Below the pieces are notes generated by a model. It saw nothing but the letters and a program-made list of their open reading frames with translations. It was not told the origin of the DNA and made no database searches. Positions 33,084 through 42,005 of a DNA stretch of 64,000 nt are shown in pieces. Numbering within the stretch: position 1 is the stretch's first letter; the number at the start of each line of letters is the position of its first letter. The translations under genes and the position numbers were made by a program. Source of the DNA: an uncultured bacterium (lineage in GTDB: Bacteria; Acidobacteriota; Aminicenantia; Aminicenantales; Saccharicenantaceae); the NCBI GenBank assembly GCA_937920515.1, contig CALEUG010000011.1:47114-111113 (forward strand). The letters are read 5' to 3'.

Positions 33084-35711
33084 TCACTCAAACCGGCCGG
33101 GCACCAGGTTCCCGGGGTTGACTCTGACCTTCTTCAGCCGCCCTGAAAATTCCAGGTCAAAAGATTGTGAGGCTGAATCGACCTTCAAAAGATGTTCGCT
33201 CTTTCCCCGTTCTGACTCCAGTATGACCCTGAGCGGAAAGACCATTGGCCGGGAGAGCTGCCGGATGGTTAATTTCAGCCTGGAAACTGATTCTGACTCT
33301 TGAATCGTCCTCTCCACCCTGACCTCCGGTAGTCGTTCCGAGTAAAACCAGTCGGTAAAAAACTGCCTGAGGTCATGGCCCGAAACCCGCTCCATGGTCA
33401 GGCGGAAATCAATTGTCCGGACCGCCTGAAAACGGAATTGCCGGTAGAATTCCTGCATTCCCCGGAAAAACAATTCCTCGCCCAGCCAGTCTTTGAGCAG
33501 GAAAAGAGCCAGGGCGGCCTTGTTGTAGACAATCGCCTGGTAGCCCTCAAAGTCGATGTGGCTCAGGCGAATGCCCAGGATGACCGGTCCGATCCTTGAT
33601 TTTTTCCGGACCGAGGCGGAAACTTTCTGCAGGATTTTTTCGAAATCCTTTTGCCCGTATCTTTCTTTCAAATAAAGGATGGTGGAAAACTGGGCCAGCC
33701 CTTCGGTAACCCAGTTATCCCGGTATGAGCTCCAGGTCAGACCATGGCCCCACCACTGATGAGCCAGTTCGTGGGCCAGGTAGTACTCGGGCCAGTAGGA
33801 CAGGTCAACCGGGCTGGAGGGATTGATAATAATGAGTTCCGGGCTCCGGGAGAAGGGTAACTGGTCCAGAATCACCAGGCCGGGCGGGGCATGACCGCCA
33901 TGGGTATGCCAGTAGCGCTGAACGATGGCCAGCCTCTCGAAGGGAAAAGGCCCGAAATATTTCTGGTAGGCATCCAGAATGTCGGAAGCATCGTTCAGGA
34001 CCTGCCTGACCTGATGGCGCCAGTCCTGAGTGGTGAAGTGCTCTATGGTCAGGCCGTTGGTAACCTTCTTGATGGGCACCAGTCGGGCGACGAAAAAGCT
34101 GATGTACTTGACCGGAACCTGGCTCTCGTAAATGAAGACGGAATTGCCCAGGTTTTCCAGCTCGGTCAGGTTAGTTGCTTCCTTCACCGAGTATTTATCC
34201 AGCAGGCGGCCTCCGGCCAGGCAATAATAGCCGTCGGGAACAATCATTCGCAGCAGGAAGCTCACAAATTTTTCGCGCACCGGGGCCGGGTACCAGTCGG
34301 AGGACTGGGTGAAAAGGTAGCTGTTGCTGATGGAAAAAAGAATGGTGGGTTCTTCCGACCGGATCTGTGGCCCGGCATCGGTCAGAGGTGGAGGGGGAAC
34401 AATTCTGCCGCGGTAAAAAATCTTTAACTCCATCTCCTGCCCCCGGGACAATCTTTCGGCCAGGTAAATATAAAGATATTTTCGGAACCGGTCCCGGCTG
34501 TAAAACAGTTCCCTTCCTCTGTCATCCTCTATTTTCAAAATTTGCAGGTCCGGGTTCAGTCGAAGCTGACAGCTGTCCAGGTTATCAACGGCCGAGGTCA
34601 GTCGGATGGCCGCCGAGGCCGCCAGCTGGCTGCTCTCCGGCCGGTAGCTGACTTCGATATCATAATGCTTGATATCGAACTTTTCCCCGAACCTCAGGAA
34701 CATCCTCTTCTGCCCTTCCTCCTGGGGTGAGTAACTGTTTAGCAGTCTGTTTTTCGTCCGGTCAAAAAAGGAAATTTCTTCTTCGCCGAATGGCGAATAA
34801 ATGTAGGTGAACTCCCCCCGTTTGACCGTCTTGAGTTCAATAACCGTCTCCCCGGAAGGCGGAAGAAAAGTCAGCAGCTCCCCGGTCAGGGAATTCTCCA
34901 GGGTGAAAGACCTGGAGTAATTTCGAGAAAATATAGAGTAGACCCGGTTGTTCAGGACTTCCGCCGGCAGGCCGGGCGCTGGCCCTTCCACCGGTTCGTA
35001 GAGCAGGTTGTCGCGGAAATAACTGTCATTTCCCCGGACGTAGACATATTCCAGCGATTCCTCAAAGGCCGGTTTCCGGTAAACCCGGGTCAGCTGATGC
35101 CGTTCAATTTCATCAGAAGGCTGGAAGCGGACCTGACCCCGCCCGATGATAATCATGGCCGTTTCGATCCCGGGCAGGTTATCAAAGAAGATTTGCCCTT
35201 CGGTAAAATTTATGACTATATCTTTCTGGGCCAGGCGGATATTACGGGCGCGGGTATTGCCTTCACCGGGAAAGCGCAGGCGGTAAAGATCCCGCAGGCT
35301 GCTGCTTACCAGCCGCTGGTGAATTCGCAGGCCCTCAGGTCCCAGGTCGTAGGTTAGCTGCCAGACCTCTATCACCGCCGAGTATTCTTTCTGAAAAAGC
35401 ACCTGGAAAAAAGCCCGGTTCAATCCATTCCGGTCCCGGCTCTCGCCCGAATAAAAAATGGACAGGCTTTCCAGCCCGGGCTGGCCAAAATAAGCAGCCA
35501 GCGCCTGGCGTTCTTCTTCACGGATTGAAGGCAGGCACAGTTCCAGGTAACCTCCGGCGTTCCTGGTCTCCAGGGCCTTAACCAGGGGTTTGAGGTGCTC
35601 GGGCGTGGCCGGCCGGGCCGGGTATAGCTGGAGGCAGAAGACCAGGCTCACCAGCCCCATTAAGAACCTTGCCACTGACCTGATGACTACCCCAAAATTT
35701 CCTCCCGGCAA
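33084..35711 (-). CDS. M1 family (aminopeptidase N-like) zinc peptidase
   Basis: A zinc metallopeptidase of up to 875 residues with an N-terminal hydrophobic export signal. The zinc site HELAHQWWGHG lies near residue 642, followed by the third ligand in NWVTEGLAQF. The usual GAMEN exopeptidase motif is not seen in its standard form, its place being taken by THGGHAPPGLVIL. An M1-type activity with altered specificity is therefore possible. The N-terminal ~330 residues form a long extra domain before the M1 N-domain. The start is uncertain: TTG at 35711, GTG at 35675 or ATG at 35660 would all fit. It converges with the response regulator gene, 22 bases away. Confidence 0.85.
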   Translation of the reverse strand: MPGGNFGVVIRSVARFLMGLVSLVFCLQLYPARPATPEHLKPLVKALETRNAGGYLELCLPSIREEERQALAAYFGQPGLESLSIFYSGESRDRNGLNRAFFQVLFQKEYSAVIEVWQLTYDLGPEGLRIHQRLVSSSLRDLYRLRFPGEGNTRARNIRLAQKDIVINFTEGQIFFDNLPGIETAMIIIGRGQVRFQPSDEIERHQLTRVYRKPAFEESLEYVYVRGNDSYFRDNLLYEPVEGPAPGLPAEVLNNRVYSIFSRNYSRSFTLENSLTGELLTFLPPSGETVIELKTVKRGEFTYIYSPFGEEEISFFDRTKNRLLNSYSPQEEGQKRMFLRFGEKFDIKHYDIEVSYRPESSQLAASAAIRLTSAVDNLDSCQLRLNPDLQILKIEDDRGRELFYSRDRFRKYLYIYLAERLSRGQEMELKIFYRGRIVPPPPLTDAGPQIRSEEPTILFSISNSYLFTQSSDWYPAPVREKFVSFLLRMIVPDGYYCLAGGRLLDKYSVKEATNLTELENLGNSVFIYESQVPVKYISFFVARLVPIKKVTNGLTIEHFTTQDWRHQVRQVLNDASDILDAYQKYFGPFPFERLAIVQRYWHTHGGHAPPGLVILDQLPFSRSPELIIINPSSPVDLSYWPEYYLAHELAHQWWGHGLTWSSYRDNWVTEGLAQFSTILYLKERYGQKDFEKILQKVSASVRKKSRIGPVILGIRLSHIDFEGYQAIVYNKAALALFLLKDWLGEELFFRGMQEFYRQFRFQAVRTIDFRLTMERVSGHDLRQFFTDWFYSERLPEVRVERTIQESESVSRLKLTIRQLSRPMVFPLRVILESERGKSEHLLKVDSASQSFDLEFSGRLKKVRVNPGNLVPGRFE

Positions 35712-35911
35712 CCGGGTGCCATATCTATTATATACGAAGCATCGGCCAGCTCAGTCTTACTGAATCAGAACGGTGCAGGTTTTATGCCAGCCCCGGGCCC
35801 GGCAAATAGCATGCTTTCCGGCAGAAACTAACCCACAAAAGGAAAGGAAATGAGCATAAGGCGCAGCAAGAGACTTAAACTTTGATTACAGCCGGCCAAA
35901 CATCTTTACAA

Positions 35912-36367
35912 TCAGGACTGGGGCTTGGGCTCTTCTTTTTCCTTCTTCTCTTTCTTGATGTATTCTTCCCAGGTGACAAAGCTGTGGTAGAAAATGGCAT
36001 CCCCTTCATCTATTCCGCGCGTTATCTCGGTGATATGAGAAGTGGTGGCTCCGAAAGCTTCCACCGCGTAGATGACCGCTTTTTCCGGGTCGATGGTATT
36101 GCCGCAGGTATAGATATCCAGGGCCCCGTAATTCATCTCCGGCCAGGTATGAGTGGATATATGAGACTCGGAAATCACCACCACGCCACTGACTCCGTTG
36201 GGCGGAAACCGGCTGAAAGAAATTGACCAGACCTGGGCTCCGGCGATTTCGGCGGCCTTGACCAGGATCTGCTGGACCTTTTCCACGCTGCCGATGACCC
36301 TGGGGTCGCAGCCCGAAGCCTCAACGATGTAATGGTGGCCGATGGTGGAATGATGCTCTTTGGCCAT
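35912..36367 (-). CDS. speD: S-adenosylmethionine decarboxylase proenzyme
   Basis: A 151-residue pyruvoyl enzyme that makes decarboxylated S-adenosylmethionine, the aminopropyl donor for spermidine. The self-cleavage site is E67-S68 in VVISESHISTHTWPE; Ser68 becomes the pyruvoyl group. C88 in YTCG and H73 also match the family. The C-terminus has an extra Lys/Glu-rich tail (KKEKKEKEEPKPQS). GGAGGAATTAA precedes ATG. No spermidine synthase gene is nearby. The Lrp-type regulator lies just upstream on the same strand and may share its transcript. Confidence 0.95.
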   Translation of the reverse strand: MAKEHHSTIGHHYIVEASGCDPRVIGSVEKVQQILVKAAEIAGAQVWSISFSRFPPNGVSGVVVISESHISTHTWPEMNYGALDIYTCGNTIDPEKAVIYAVEAFGATTSHITEITRGIDEGDAIFYHSFVTWEEYIKKEKKEKEEPKPQS

Positions 36368-36439
36368 TTAATTCCTCCGACAATATTTTTCAAGTTGATT
36401 ATGGCATAAACACAAATCATGTCAATAAACTTCTTTGAT

Positions 36440-36883
36440 TCAAAGCGGAAGCCTGGGGTCGTTCTTGACCACGTTGAGCACCAGCTGGGTTACGGTGCGG
36501 TCGATGTACCTGATGGACAGGACCTTCTTGATAAACTGGTTCAGGTCCTGGCAGTCGAGGAAGCAGCCTATAACCACCGAGTCCCAGTCCCCGGTGACAT
36601 CAAACACGGCCATCACCCGGTGGTCCTCGGCAATCTTCTTCTGGGTCTCCAGCAGCTTGCCCTGGGTAAACCGCACCAGGATTACCGCCATCAGACTGAA
36701 GCCGAAATATTCGGGGTTAAGAACGGGAATGTAGCCTTTGATGGCCCCCGCCTCTTCCAGCTTCCTTATGGCCTGAATCACGGCCGGAACAGAGACCCCG
36801 GTTGCCCGGGCTATCTCCCGGTAGCTTTTCCTGGCATTCCGGTTGAGACAGGCAACAATTTTTCTTTCGGTCTCGGCGGGCAT
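36440..36883 (-). CDS. Lrp/AsnC-family transcriptional regulator
   Basis: A 147-residue regulator when started at the ATG at 36883, which has GGGAGG seven bases upstream. An ORF extension to 36949 is judged non-coding. The N-terminal helix-turn-helix is ERKIVACLNRNARKSYREIARATGVSVPAVIQAIRKLEEAGAIKGY. The C-terminal RAM domain (VFDVTGDWDSVVIGCFLDCQDLNQFIKKVLSI) binds amino acids and forms octamers in relatives. It is encoded just before speD in the same direction, so amino-acid control of polyamine synthesis is conceivable. The ligand is unknown. Confidence 0.88.
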   Translation of the reverse strand: MPAETERKIVACLNRNARKSYREIARATGVSVPAVIQAIRKLEEAGAIKGYIPVLNPEYFGFSLMAVILVRFTQGKLLETQKKIAEDHRVMAVFDVTGDWDSVVIGCFLDCQDLNQFIKKVLSIRYIDRTVTQLVLNVVKNDPRLPL

Positions 36884-36958
36884 CAAGCCTCCCGTACAAA
36901 CATAAATTATTTTGGGGTTTATATTGACATTTTTATAAGATATTTTCATATATAAAAG

Positions 36959-37048
36959 GAAATCGAGGACTATCTCCGGAATGTTCCGGAAGAGTATAAC
37001 CAGCAGGTCAGCCCCTACGAAATAAAACGTTACCTGCCGATGCTCTGA
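36959..37048 (+). pseudogene. Possible 3' remnant of a coding gene
   Basis: Twenty-nine codons in one frame read EIEDYLRNVPEEYNQQ, then VSPYEIKRYLPML and a stop. The composition is protein-like, with charged and amphipathic residues. There is no start codon and a stop lies directly upstream. It may be the surviving tail of a lost gene, but the length is too short to be sure. Confidence 0.3.
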
Positions 37049-37297
37049 AGCATCACCATCTGGCTTCGGGCCCGGGGCGGTTATAATTTCTGGCTGAAAC
37101 CAGGGTGCCGAAAAATTAAAACTAAAAAATGAACGGCCCCATTATCCGGATTCTCTTACCTTTAATCCCCACCCCCATGCGATTTTGAGGCCTGCCTCCG
37201 GGAGACCGATCAGGATACGAATCCACATTTCTTCCATCTTCTGGCTTTTTACCATAAGAACAGGGTCGGATTAAGTTTTCGCCCGAAGAATAATACT
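37049..37297. other. Intergenic region, nothing recognised
   Basis: About 250 bases between the gene remnant and the end of the URO-D gene, without open frames of interest or clear hairpins. Confidence 0.4.
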
Positions 37298-38404
37298 CTA
37301 CCCGAGGCCCCGGTAAAGAGTATTTCTGACCGTCCCGACCAAGGCCCAGAAGTTTTCCAGCGGAACGTCGAGCTGCAGGTGGTGGGTGGGCCCGATTATC
37401 AGTCCCCCCTGCTTTCCCACTGTCTGGAGCCTCTCCAGGACCTCGCTTCTGACCGTTTCAGGTGTACCGAAAGGCAGGGTATACTGCAGGTCCACAGTTC
37501 CCCAGAAACAGAGGCGGTCGCCAAACTCTTGCTTGAGCCTGGCCGGGTCCATCGAGCGTGGCTGAACCGGGTTCAGCACGTCCAGCCCGATTTCCACCAG
37601 GTCCGGTATTATGGGATAAATATTGCCGTCCGAATGGTAGGCCACCTTGAGGGCTGGATTGATTTCCTTCAGGGTGGCAATGATTTCAGCCAGCCGTGGT
37701 TTCAGAAATCTTCTCCAGTGGGCCGGAGAAATCAACATCCGGTCCTGGGCCCCGACATCGTCGCCCAGCCAGATCATGTCCACTCCCAGTTCGACCAGTT
37801 TACGGGCCACCCGCAGGTGATACTTAAAGGGAATGTCAAACAGCCTGTCCACCAGTTCCGGGTTTCTGACCATATCCAGGAGCGTCTGCTGAAGCCCCCT
37901 CAAGGCCCAGGCCGTTTCGAAAACGGTTGTAACCACCACCCCGACTATCCAGTATTCATCGCCGAATTGTTCCACAGTTCTTCTGGCTGCGATATAGAGC
38001 TCGGGGCGGTCGGGGTCGGGTGCCCGGTAGGAATCAATGGCCCTGTCGTCAGAGAGGGGGTGACCGACAATTTCTGTATAGCGGCCTCGACCGAACCGGG
38101 TTTCATACTCCACATTTCGCCAGCCCACTCCCCATTCATCGACGTAGGTCAGGCCATCCTGGCTGTATAACTCCGTGGCATAATAAGAATTGGCCCAGCC
38201 CACCGAGGTCAGAAGCAGGTCGCAGCCGGTTAACCTTTCCAGGATGTAGCTGTTGCCCTGCCCGTGGGGGTTATGGGCTTCCGGGCCCAACCCCAGGGAT
38301 TGTCCCAACCGGTCGGCAAACTCCGGGGTAAAGCTCAACTGCAGCGGACACCGGTCCGGCTCTTCATGGTTCAGAGCCAGTCGGACCCTTTCTCTGGGTT
38401 TCAT
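37298..38404 (-). CDS. Uroporphyrinogen decarboxylase (URO-D) family protein, probably a corrinoid methyltransferase
   Basis: A 368-residue TIM-barrel protein. It begins MKPRERVRLALNHEEPDRCPL, the typical start of non-haem URO-D relatives that move methyl groups between substrates, corrinoids and coenzymes. The segment LKVAYHSDGNIYPIIPDLVEIGLDVLNPVQP is conserved in these proteins and supplies metal or substrate contacts. No haem-synthesis genes are nearby, and the true HemE start motifs are absent. A substrate methyltransferase is therefore more likely than haem synthesis. No corrinoid protein is encoded in the window. The substrate is unknown. Monocistronic, ATG preceded by AAGGAAAAG. Confidence 0.85.
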   Translation of the reverse strand: MKPRERVRLALNHEEPDRCPLQLSFTPEFADRLGQSLGLGPEAHNPHGQGNSYILERLTGCDLLLTSVGWANSYYATELYSQDGLTYVDEWGVGWRNVEYETRFGRGRYTEIVGHPLSDDRAIDSYRAPDPDRPELYIAARRTVEQFGDEYWIVGVVVTTVFETAWALRGLQQTLLDMVRNPELVDRLFDIPFKYHLRVARKLVELGVDMIWLGDDVGAQDRMLISPAHWRRFLKPRLAEIIATLKEINPALKVAYHSDGNIYPIIPDLVEIGLDVLNPVQPRSMDPARLKQEFGDRLCFWGTVDLQYTLPFGTPETVRSEVLERLQTVGKQGGLIIGPTHHLQLDVPLENFWALVGTVRNTLYRGLG

Positions 38405-38627
38405 GCCTTTTCCTTGAATTATATTAGTTGATTTTTTGAGCTGTCGCCACCTGGAAATAGTAGCAGGCCATCTTAAATATAAAATTTATGATGACGACTC
38501 GCCCCCGACACTTTTCTTTCTTCTGCTTTTAATACTTCTTCCCTGCTGAAAATTCTCGCCAGTTTCCTTTGTTACCGAGTTTACTAAATTTTTGATTCAG
38601 TCATATTCAACAATAAAAAAATTTTTC
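38405..38627. other. Upstream regions of divergent genes
   Basis: About 220 AT-rich bases between the URO-D gene (minus) and the promoter of the flavin/Fe-S operon (plus). No gene is seen. Confidence 0.4.
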
Positions 38628-38656
38628 TTGACAATCATTTTCCGGCTCGTATATAA
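38628..38656 (+). promoter_or_regulatory. Promoter of the flavin/Fe-S operon
   Basis: TTGACA at 38628-38633 and TATATA at 38650-38655 with a 16-base spacer. It lies about 225 bases before the first gene, leaving a long leader. Confidence 0.6.
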
Positions 38657-38695
38657 AAAAATCTTACCCGGGGTATTATTAGGTTAAGAAGGAGT

Positions 38696-38742
38696 TATAC
38701 ATTATTACCAGTTTTACTGGCCGGTGTATATTATTACACTGG
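38696..38742 (+). promoter_or_regulatory. Structured leader with short repeats and two hairpins
   Basis: TATACATTATTAC (38696-38708) and TATATTATTAC (38727-38737) are near-repeats. CCAGT/ACTGG (38709-38721) can pair. So can CCGGTGTA/TACACTGG (38721-38728 with 38735-38742). AAGGAG just upstream has no start codon after it. Confidence 0.4.
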
Positions 38743-38881
38743 AGATTGCCTTCTCTGCCCGGCCGCAGCCTCCACCCTGACCGCTCTTTTACGCCGACCA
38801 TTTTTTCTAATCGGATGTCACTACTTAATCCTGCCTGGAAGGGCTTTATTCAAAATAATTCCATAAAAAGGGAGGCCTGTT

Positions 38882-39355
38882 TTGAGTGTTCATCAAACCA
38901 TCAACCTGGATACCCTCCAGGAAATAGTTGAAAGGCATGGTTATAACAAGAACAAGCTGATTGCCATCCTCCAGGACATCCAGGCCGTTTATCACTATCT
39001 GCCCGCTGAGGCTCTGAAGACCCTCTCCAAGTTGCTGAAAATTCCGCTGATTGACATCATCTCGGTGGCCACCTTTTACCGGGCCTTCAGCCTGACACCA
39101 AAGGGGCGACACGTGGCCACCGTCTGCATGGGCACAGCCTGCCACGTCCGTGGAGCTCCCAAGATACTGGAAGAGTTTGAACGTCAACTCAACCTTCGCC
39201 GGGGAGAGACCACAGAAGACGGAGAATGGTCGCTGGAAACCGTGGCCTGTTTGGGTTGCTGCGCTATCGGTCCGGTGGTGGTGGTTGATGGTGACTATCA
39301 TGCTCACACCAGCATCAGGAAAGTCCCGACCATCCTCGGCAAGTACCGAAAGTGA
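38882..39355 (+). CDS. NuoE/HydC-like [2Fe-2S] subunit
   Basis: A 157-residue thioredoxin-fold [2Fe-2S] protein, like the 24-kDa NuoE subunit and HydC of bifurcating hydrogenase. The cluster Cys are in CMGTACHVRG and VACLGCCAIGP, giving the usual C-x4-C ... C-x3-C set. The start is TTG with GGGAGG upstream; no ATG is available near the conserved LQEIVERHGYNKNKLIAILQDIQAVYHYLP. First gene of a four-gene operon, its stop overlapping a GTG of the next. It relays electrons between the flavin subunit and other clusters. Confidence 0.92.
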   Translation: MSVHQTINLDTLQEIVERHGYNKNKLIAILQDIQAVYHYLPAEALKTLSKLLKIPLIDIISVATFYRAFSLTPKGRHVATVCMGTACHVRGAPKILEEFERQLNLRRGETTEDGEWSLETVACLGCCAIGPVVVVDGDYHAHTSIRKVPTILGKYRK

Positions 39356-39363
39356 GGCCGGCC

Positions 39364-41271
39364 ATGAAAAAGATAAAAAAGTTCAAGAATGTAGAAGAGC
39401 TCAAAAAGGCCATAGAACAGCAGGAAGCCAGCCGCCAGCAGGAAAAGAAAAAAAAGGTTATCGTGGTATCCTCCGGAACCTGCGGCCAGGCCCGGGGTTC
39501 GCTCAAGGTCATAGAGGCCCTGAAAAAGGCTCTCCGCGAAGAAGGCCTGAAAGACCAGGTGATGATCCGGATTACCGGATGTCACGGGTTCTGCGAAGCC
39601 GAGCCCAATATCATCATCTACCCGGACAGGATTTTCTACCAGAAGCTCACCCCGGCCGATGTCCGGACCATAGTTAAAGAAACGCTGGTGGAAGGCCGGG
39701 TGGTGGAGAAATTCCTGCACCGGGACCCGCTGACCAGGGAGCGAGCCTGGTACGAGAACGAGATCCCCTTCTACCAGAAGCAGAAAAGAATCGTGCTGGG
39801 CGATAATGTTTTCGTCAACCCGACCAGCCTGATGGAATACCTGGCCATCGGCGGATTCCGGCCTTTTATCAAGGCCCTGACCAGGATGAAGCCCGAAGAA
39901 ATCATCCAGACCGTCAAGCAATCAGGACTGAGGGGCCGGGGCGGAGCCGGTTTTCCGACCGGCCTCAAGTGGGAAGCAACCCGTCGCTCCCCGGGTGAAC
40001 CAAAGTACATCATCTGCAATGGCGACGAAGGCGACCCCGGCGCCTATATGGACCGGAGCGTCCTGGAAGGCAACCCTTACCGGGTGCTGGAAGGAATGTT
40101 GATCGGAGCCCTGGCCATGGGGGCCCGCGAGGGTTACCTCTATGTCCGCGATGAGTACCCCCTGGCTGTCCGCCACGTAACCCTGGCCCTGGACCAGCTT
40201 TATAAAGCCGGGCTTCTGGGAGAAAAAATACTGGGAACCGATTTCAGCTTTGACCTGCACATTGCCAAGGGAGCCGGGGCTTTTGTCTGCGGCGAGGAGA
40301 CAGCGCTTATCGCTTCCATAGAAGGCCGGGTGGGAGAACCCCGCCAGAGACCGCCTTTCCCGGCCCAGAAAGGACTCTGGAAAAAGCCCACCTGCATCAA
40401 CAACGTCGAGACCTGGGCCAACATTCCTTTAATTATACTCAACGGTGCCGACTGGTTCTCCGGCATCGGAACCAGCAGCAGCAAGGGCACCAAGATCTTC
40501 TCCCTGGTCGGTAAAATCAACAACACCGGCCTGGTGGAAGTGCCAATGGGCATCACCCTGCGGGAAATAATCTACGACATCGGCGGCGGTATACCAGAGG
40601 GCAAAGCTTTCAAGGCGGTTCAGACCGGAGGACCCTCGGGCGGTTGCCTCCCGGCCTCCTTGCTGGACCAGATCATCGATTACGAATCCCTGACCGCGGC
40701 CGGTTCCATCATGGGCTCGGGCGGCATGATTGTCATGGACGAAAAGACCTGCATGGTCGACGTGGCCAAGTACTTTCTCAACTTCCTGCGGGACGAAAGC
40801 TGCGGCAAGTGCATCTCCTGCCGGGAAGGCACCCATAGGATGTGGGAAATCGTCCGGGACATAACCGAAGGCCTGGGCAAGCCGGGCGACCTGGAATTGC
40901 TGGAAGAGCTGGCCCTGGCCACCAGGGAAGCTTCGATGTGCGGGCTGGGCCAGACCGCGGCCAACCCGGTGCTGTCCACCCTGAGATATTTCCGGGATGA
41001 ATACGAAGCCCACATCTACGAGAGGCGCTGCCCGGCCGGCGTTTGCAAGAGCCTGATACGTTACGCGATCATTCCAGAAAAATGCACCGGCTGCGAGGCC
41101 TGCAAGCGGGCCTGCCCGACCGGGGCCATCCAGGGCACCAGGAAGGATGTCCATCTCATTCTCTACGACAAGTGCATCAAGTGCGGTGCCTGCCTGGAAG
41201 CCTGCCGGTTTGAGGCCATCGAAGCCCAGCGCGACGAGGCCATAACCATCGTCAAAGAGGTGAAGCCATGA
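39364..41271 (+). CDS. NuoF/HydB-like NADH-binding flavin subunit with extra Fe-S domains
   Basis: A 635-residue subunit with three parts. An N-terminal thioredoxin-like [2Fe-2S] domain (VSSGTCGQARGS, ITGCHGFCEAEP) comes first. A NuoF core follows, with the NADH loop GRGGAGFPTGLKW, the FMN region CNGDEGDPGAYMDRSVLEGNP and the cluster site CGKCISCREG. Two C-terminal [4Fe-4S] ferredoxin motifs (CTGCEACKRACP, CIKCGACLEAC) close it. This arrangement is that of HydB in electron-bifurcating hydrogenases rather than of complex I, whose NuoF lacks both end domains. ATG at 39364 is used; a GTG at 39352 overlapping the previous stop is also possible. It should oxidise NADH or reduce NAD+. Confidence 0.93.
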   Translation: MKKIKKFKNVEELKKAIEQQEASRQQEKKKKVIVVSSGTCGQARGSLKVIEALKKALREEGLKDQVMIRITGCHGFCEAEPNIIIYPDRIFYQKLTPADVRTIVKETLVEGRVVEKFLHRDPLTRERAWYENEIPFYQKQKRIVLGDNVFVNPTSLMEYLAIGGFRPFIKALTRMKPEEIIQTVKQSGLRGRGGAGFPTGLKWEATRRSPGEPKYIICNGDEGDPGAYMDRSVLEGNPYRVLEGMLIGALAMGAREGYLYVRDEYPLAVRHVTLALDQLYKAGLLGEKILGTDFSFDLHIAKGAGAFVCGEETALIASIEGRVGEPRQRPPFPAQKGLWKKPTCINNVETWANIPLIILNGADWFSGIGTSSSKGTKIFSLVGKINNTGLVEVPMGITLREIIYDIGGGIPEGKAFKAVQTGGPSGGCLPASLLDQIIDYESLTAAGSIMGSGGMIVMDEKTCMVDVAKYFLNFLRDESCGKCISCREGTHRMWEIVRDITEGLGKPGDLELLEELALATREASMCGLGQTAANPVLSTLRYFRDEYEAHIYERRCPAGVCKSLIRYAIIPEKCTGCEACKRACPTGAIQGTRKDVHLILYDKCIKCGACLEACRFEAIEAQRDEAITIVKEVKP

Positions 41272-41951
41272 TCACCATGAAAATGAACGGGATGGAAGTC
41301 AAGGCTGAAGAAGGCTGGACTGTCCTGGAGACAGCTAAATTTTACGGTCTGGAAATCCCAACTCTCTGTCACCATGAAGGGCTGACGCCTTACGGGGCCT
41401 GCCGCCTCTGCCTGGTGGAAATCGGTGAAGGGCCGAAAGCCAGACTGGTTTCCTCCTGCACCTACCCGGCCGAAGAGGGCCTGGTGGTGCACACCGATAC
41501 CAGAAGAGTGGTTCAGGCCCGGCGGATGATGATCGAGCTGATGCTGTCTGTGGCACCCAATTCCAGGGTCATCCAGGACCTGGCCTCAAAATTTGGCGTC
41601 ACCAGGATGCGCTTCAAGATCCGCAACGAAGAGTGCATCCTGTGCGGGCTGTGCGTGAGAATGTGCGCGGAACAGATGGACGGCAAAGCCATAGGCTTTC
41701 AGAACCGCGGCTACCAGAGAAAAATTTCCACACCCTTCGACATCAGGTCCGAAGAGTGCCGCCTGTGCGGGGGCTGCATGTACATCTGCCCGGCCTGCCA
41801 GTTGCGCTGCCAGGGACCGCAGGCCGAAACGGCCATCTGCAACGCCTGCCTGACCATGGACCCCACCTGCCTGGATTTCTACGACGAGCTCCAGTGCTGG
41901 ATGTATGATGCCGGCCGCTGCGGCACCTGCGTCCGGGAGAAAAAATCATGA
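41268..41951 (+). CDS. HoxU/NuoG N-terminus-like Fe-S subunit
   Basis: A 227-residue iron-sulphur protein. The N-terminal [2Fe-2S] domain has CHHEGLTPYGACRLCLVE and SCTYP. Two [4Fe-4S] motifs follow: ECILCGLCVRMC and CRLCGGCMYICPAC. A Cys-rich C-terminus (CNACLTMDPTC, CWMYDAGRCGTC) has at least six more Cys that may hold another cluster or zinc. It equals the N-terminal electron-transfer part of NuoG or HydA without a hydrogenase domain, so an external catalytic partner is needed. That partner is probably the FMN protein encoded next. ATG overlaps the previous stop. Confidence 0.9.
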   Translation: MITMKMNGMEVKAEEGWTVLETAKFYGLEIPTLCHHEGLTPYGACRLCLVEIGEGPKARLVSSCTYPAEEGLVVHTDTRRVVQARRMMIELMLSVAPNSRVIQDLASKFGVTRMRFKIRNEECILCGLCVRMCAEQMDGKAIGFQNRGYQRKISTPFDIRSEECRLCGGCMYICPACQLRCQGPQAETAICNACLTMDPTCLDFYDELQCWMYDAGRCGTCVREKKS

Positions 41952-42005
41952 TTTTAAGAATAGATTCATTATCAAACTCAACAAAGGGAAAAAGGAGGTA
42001 AAACC

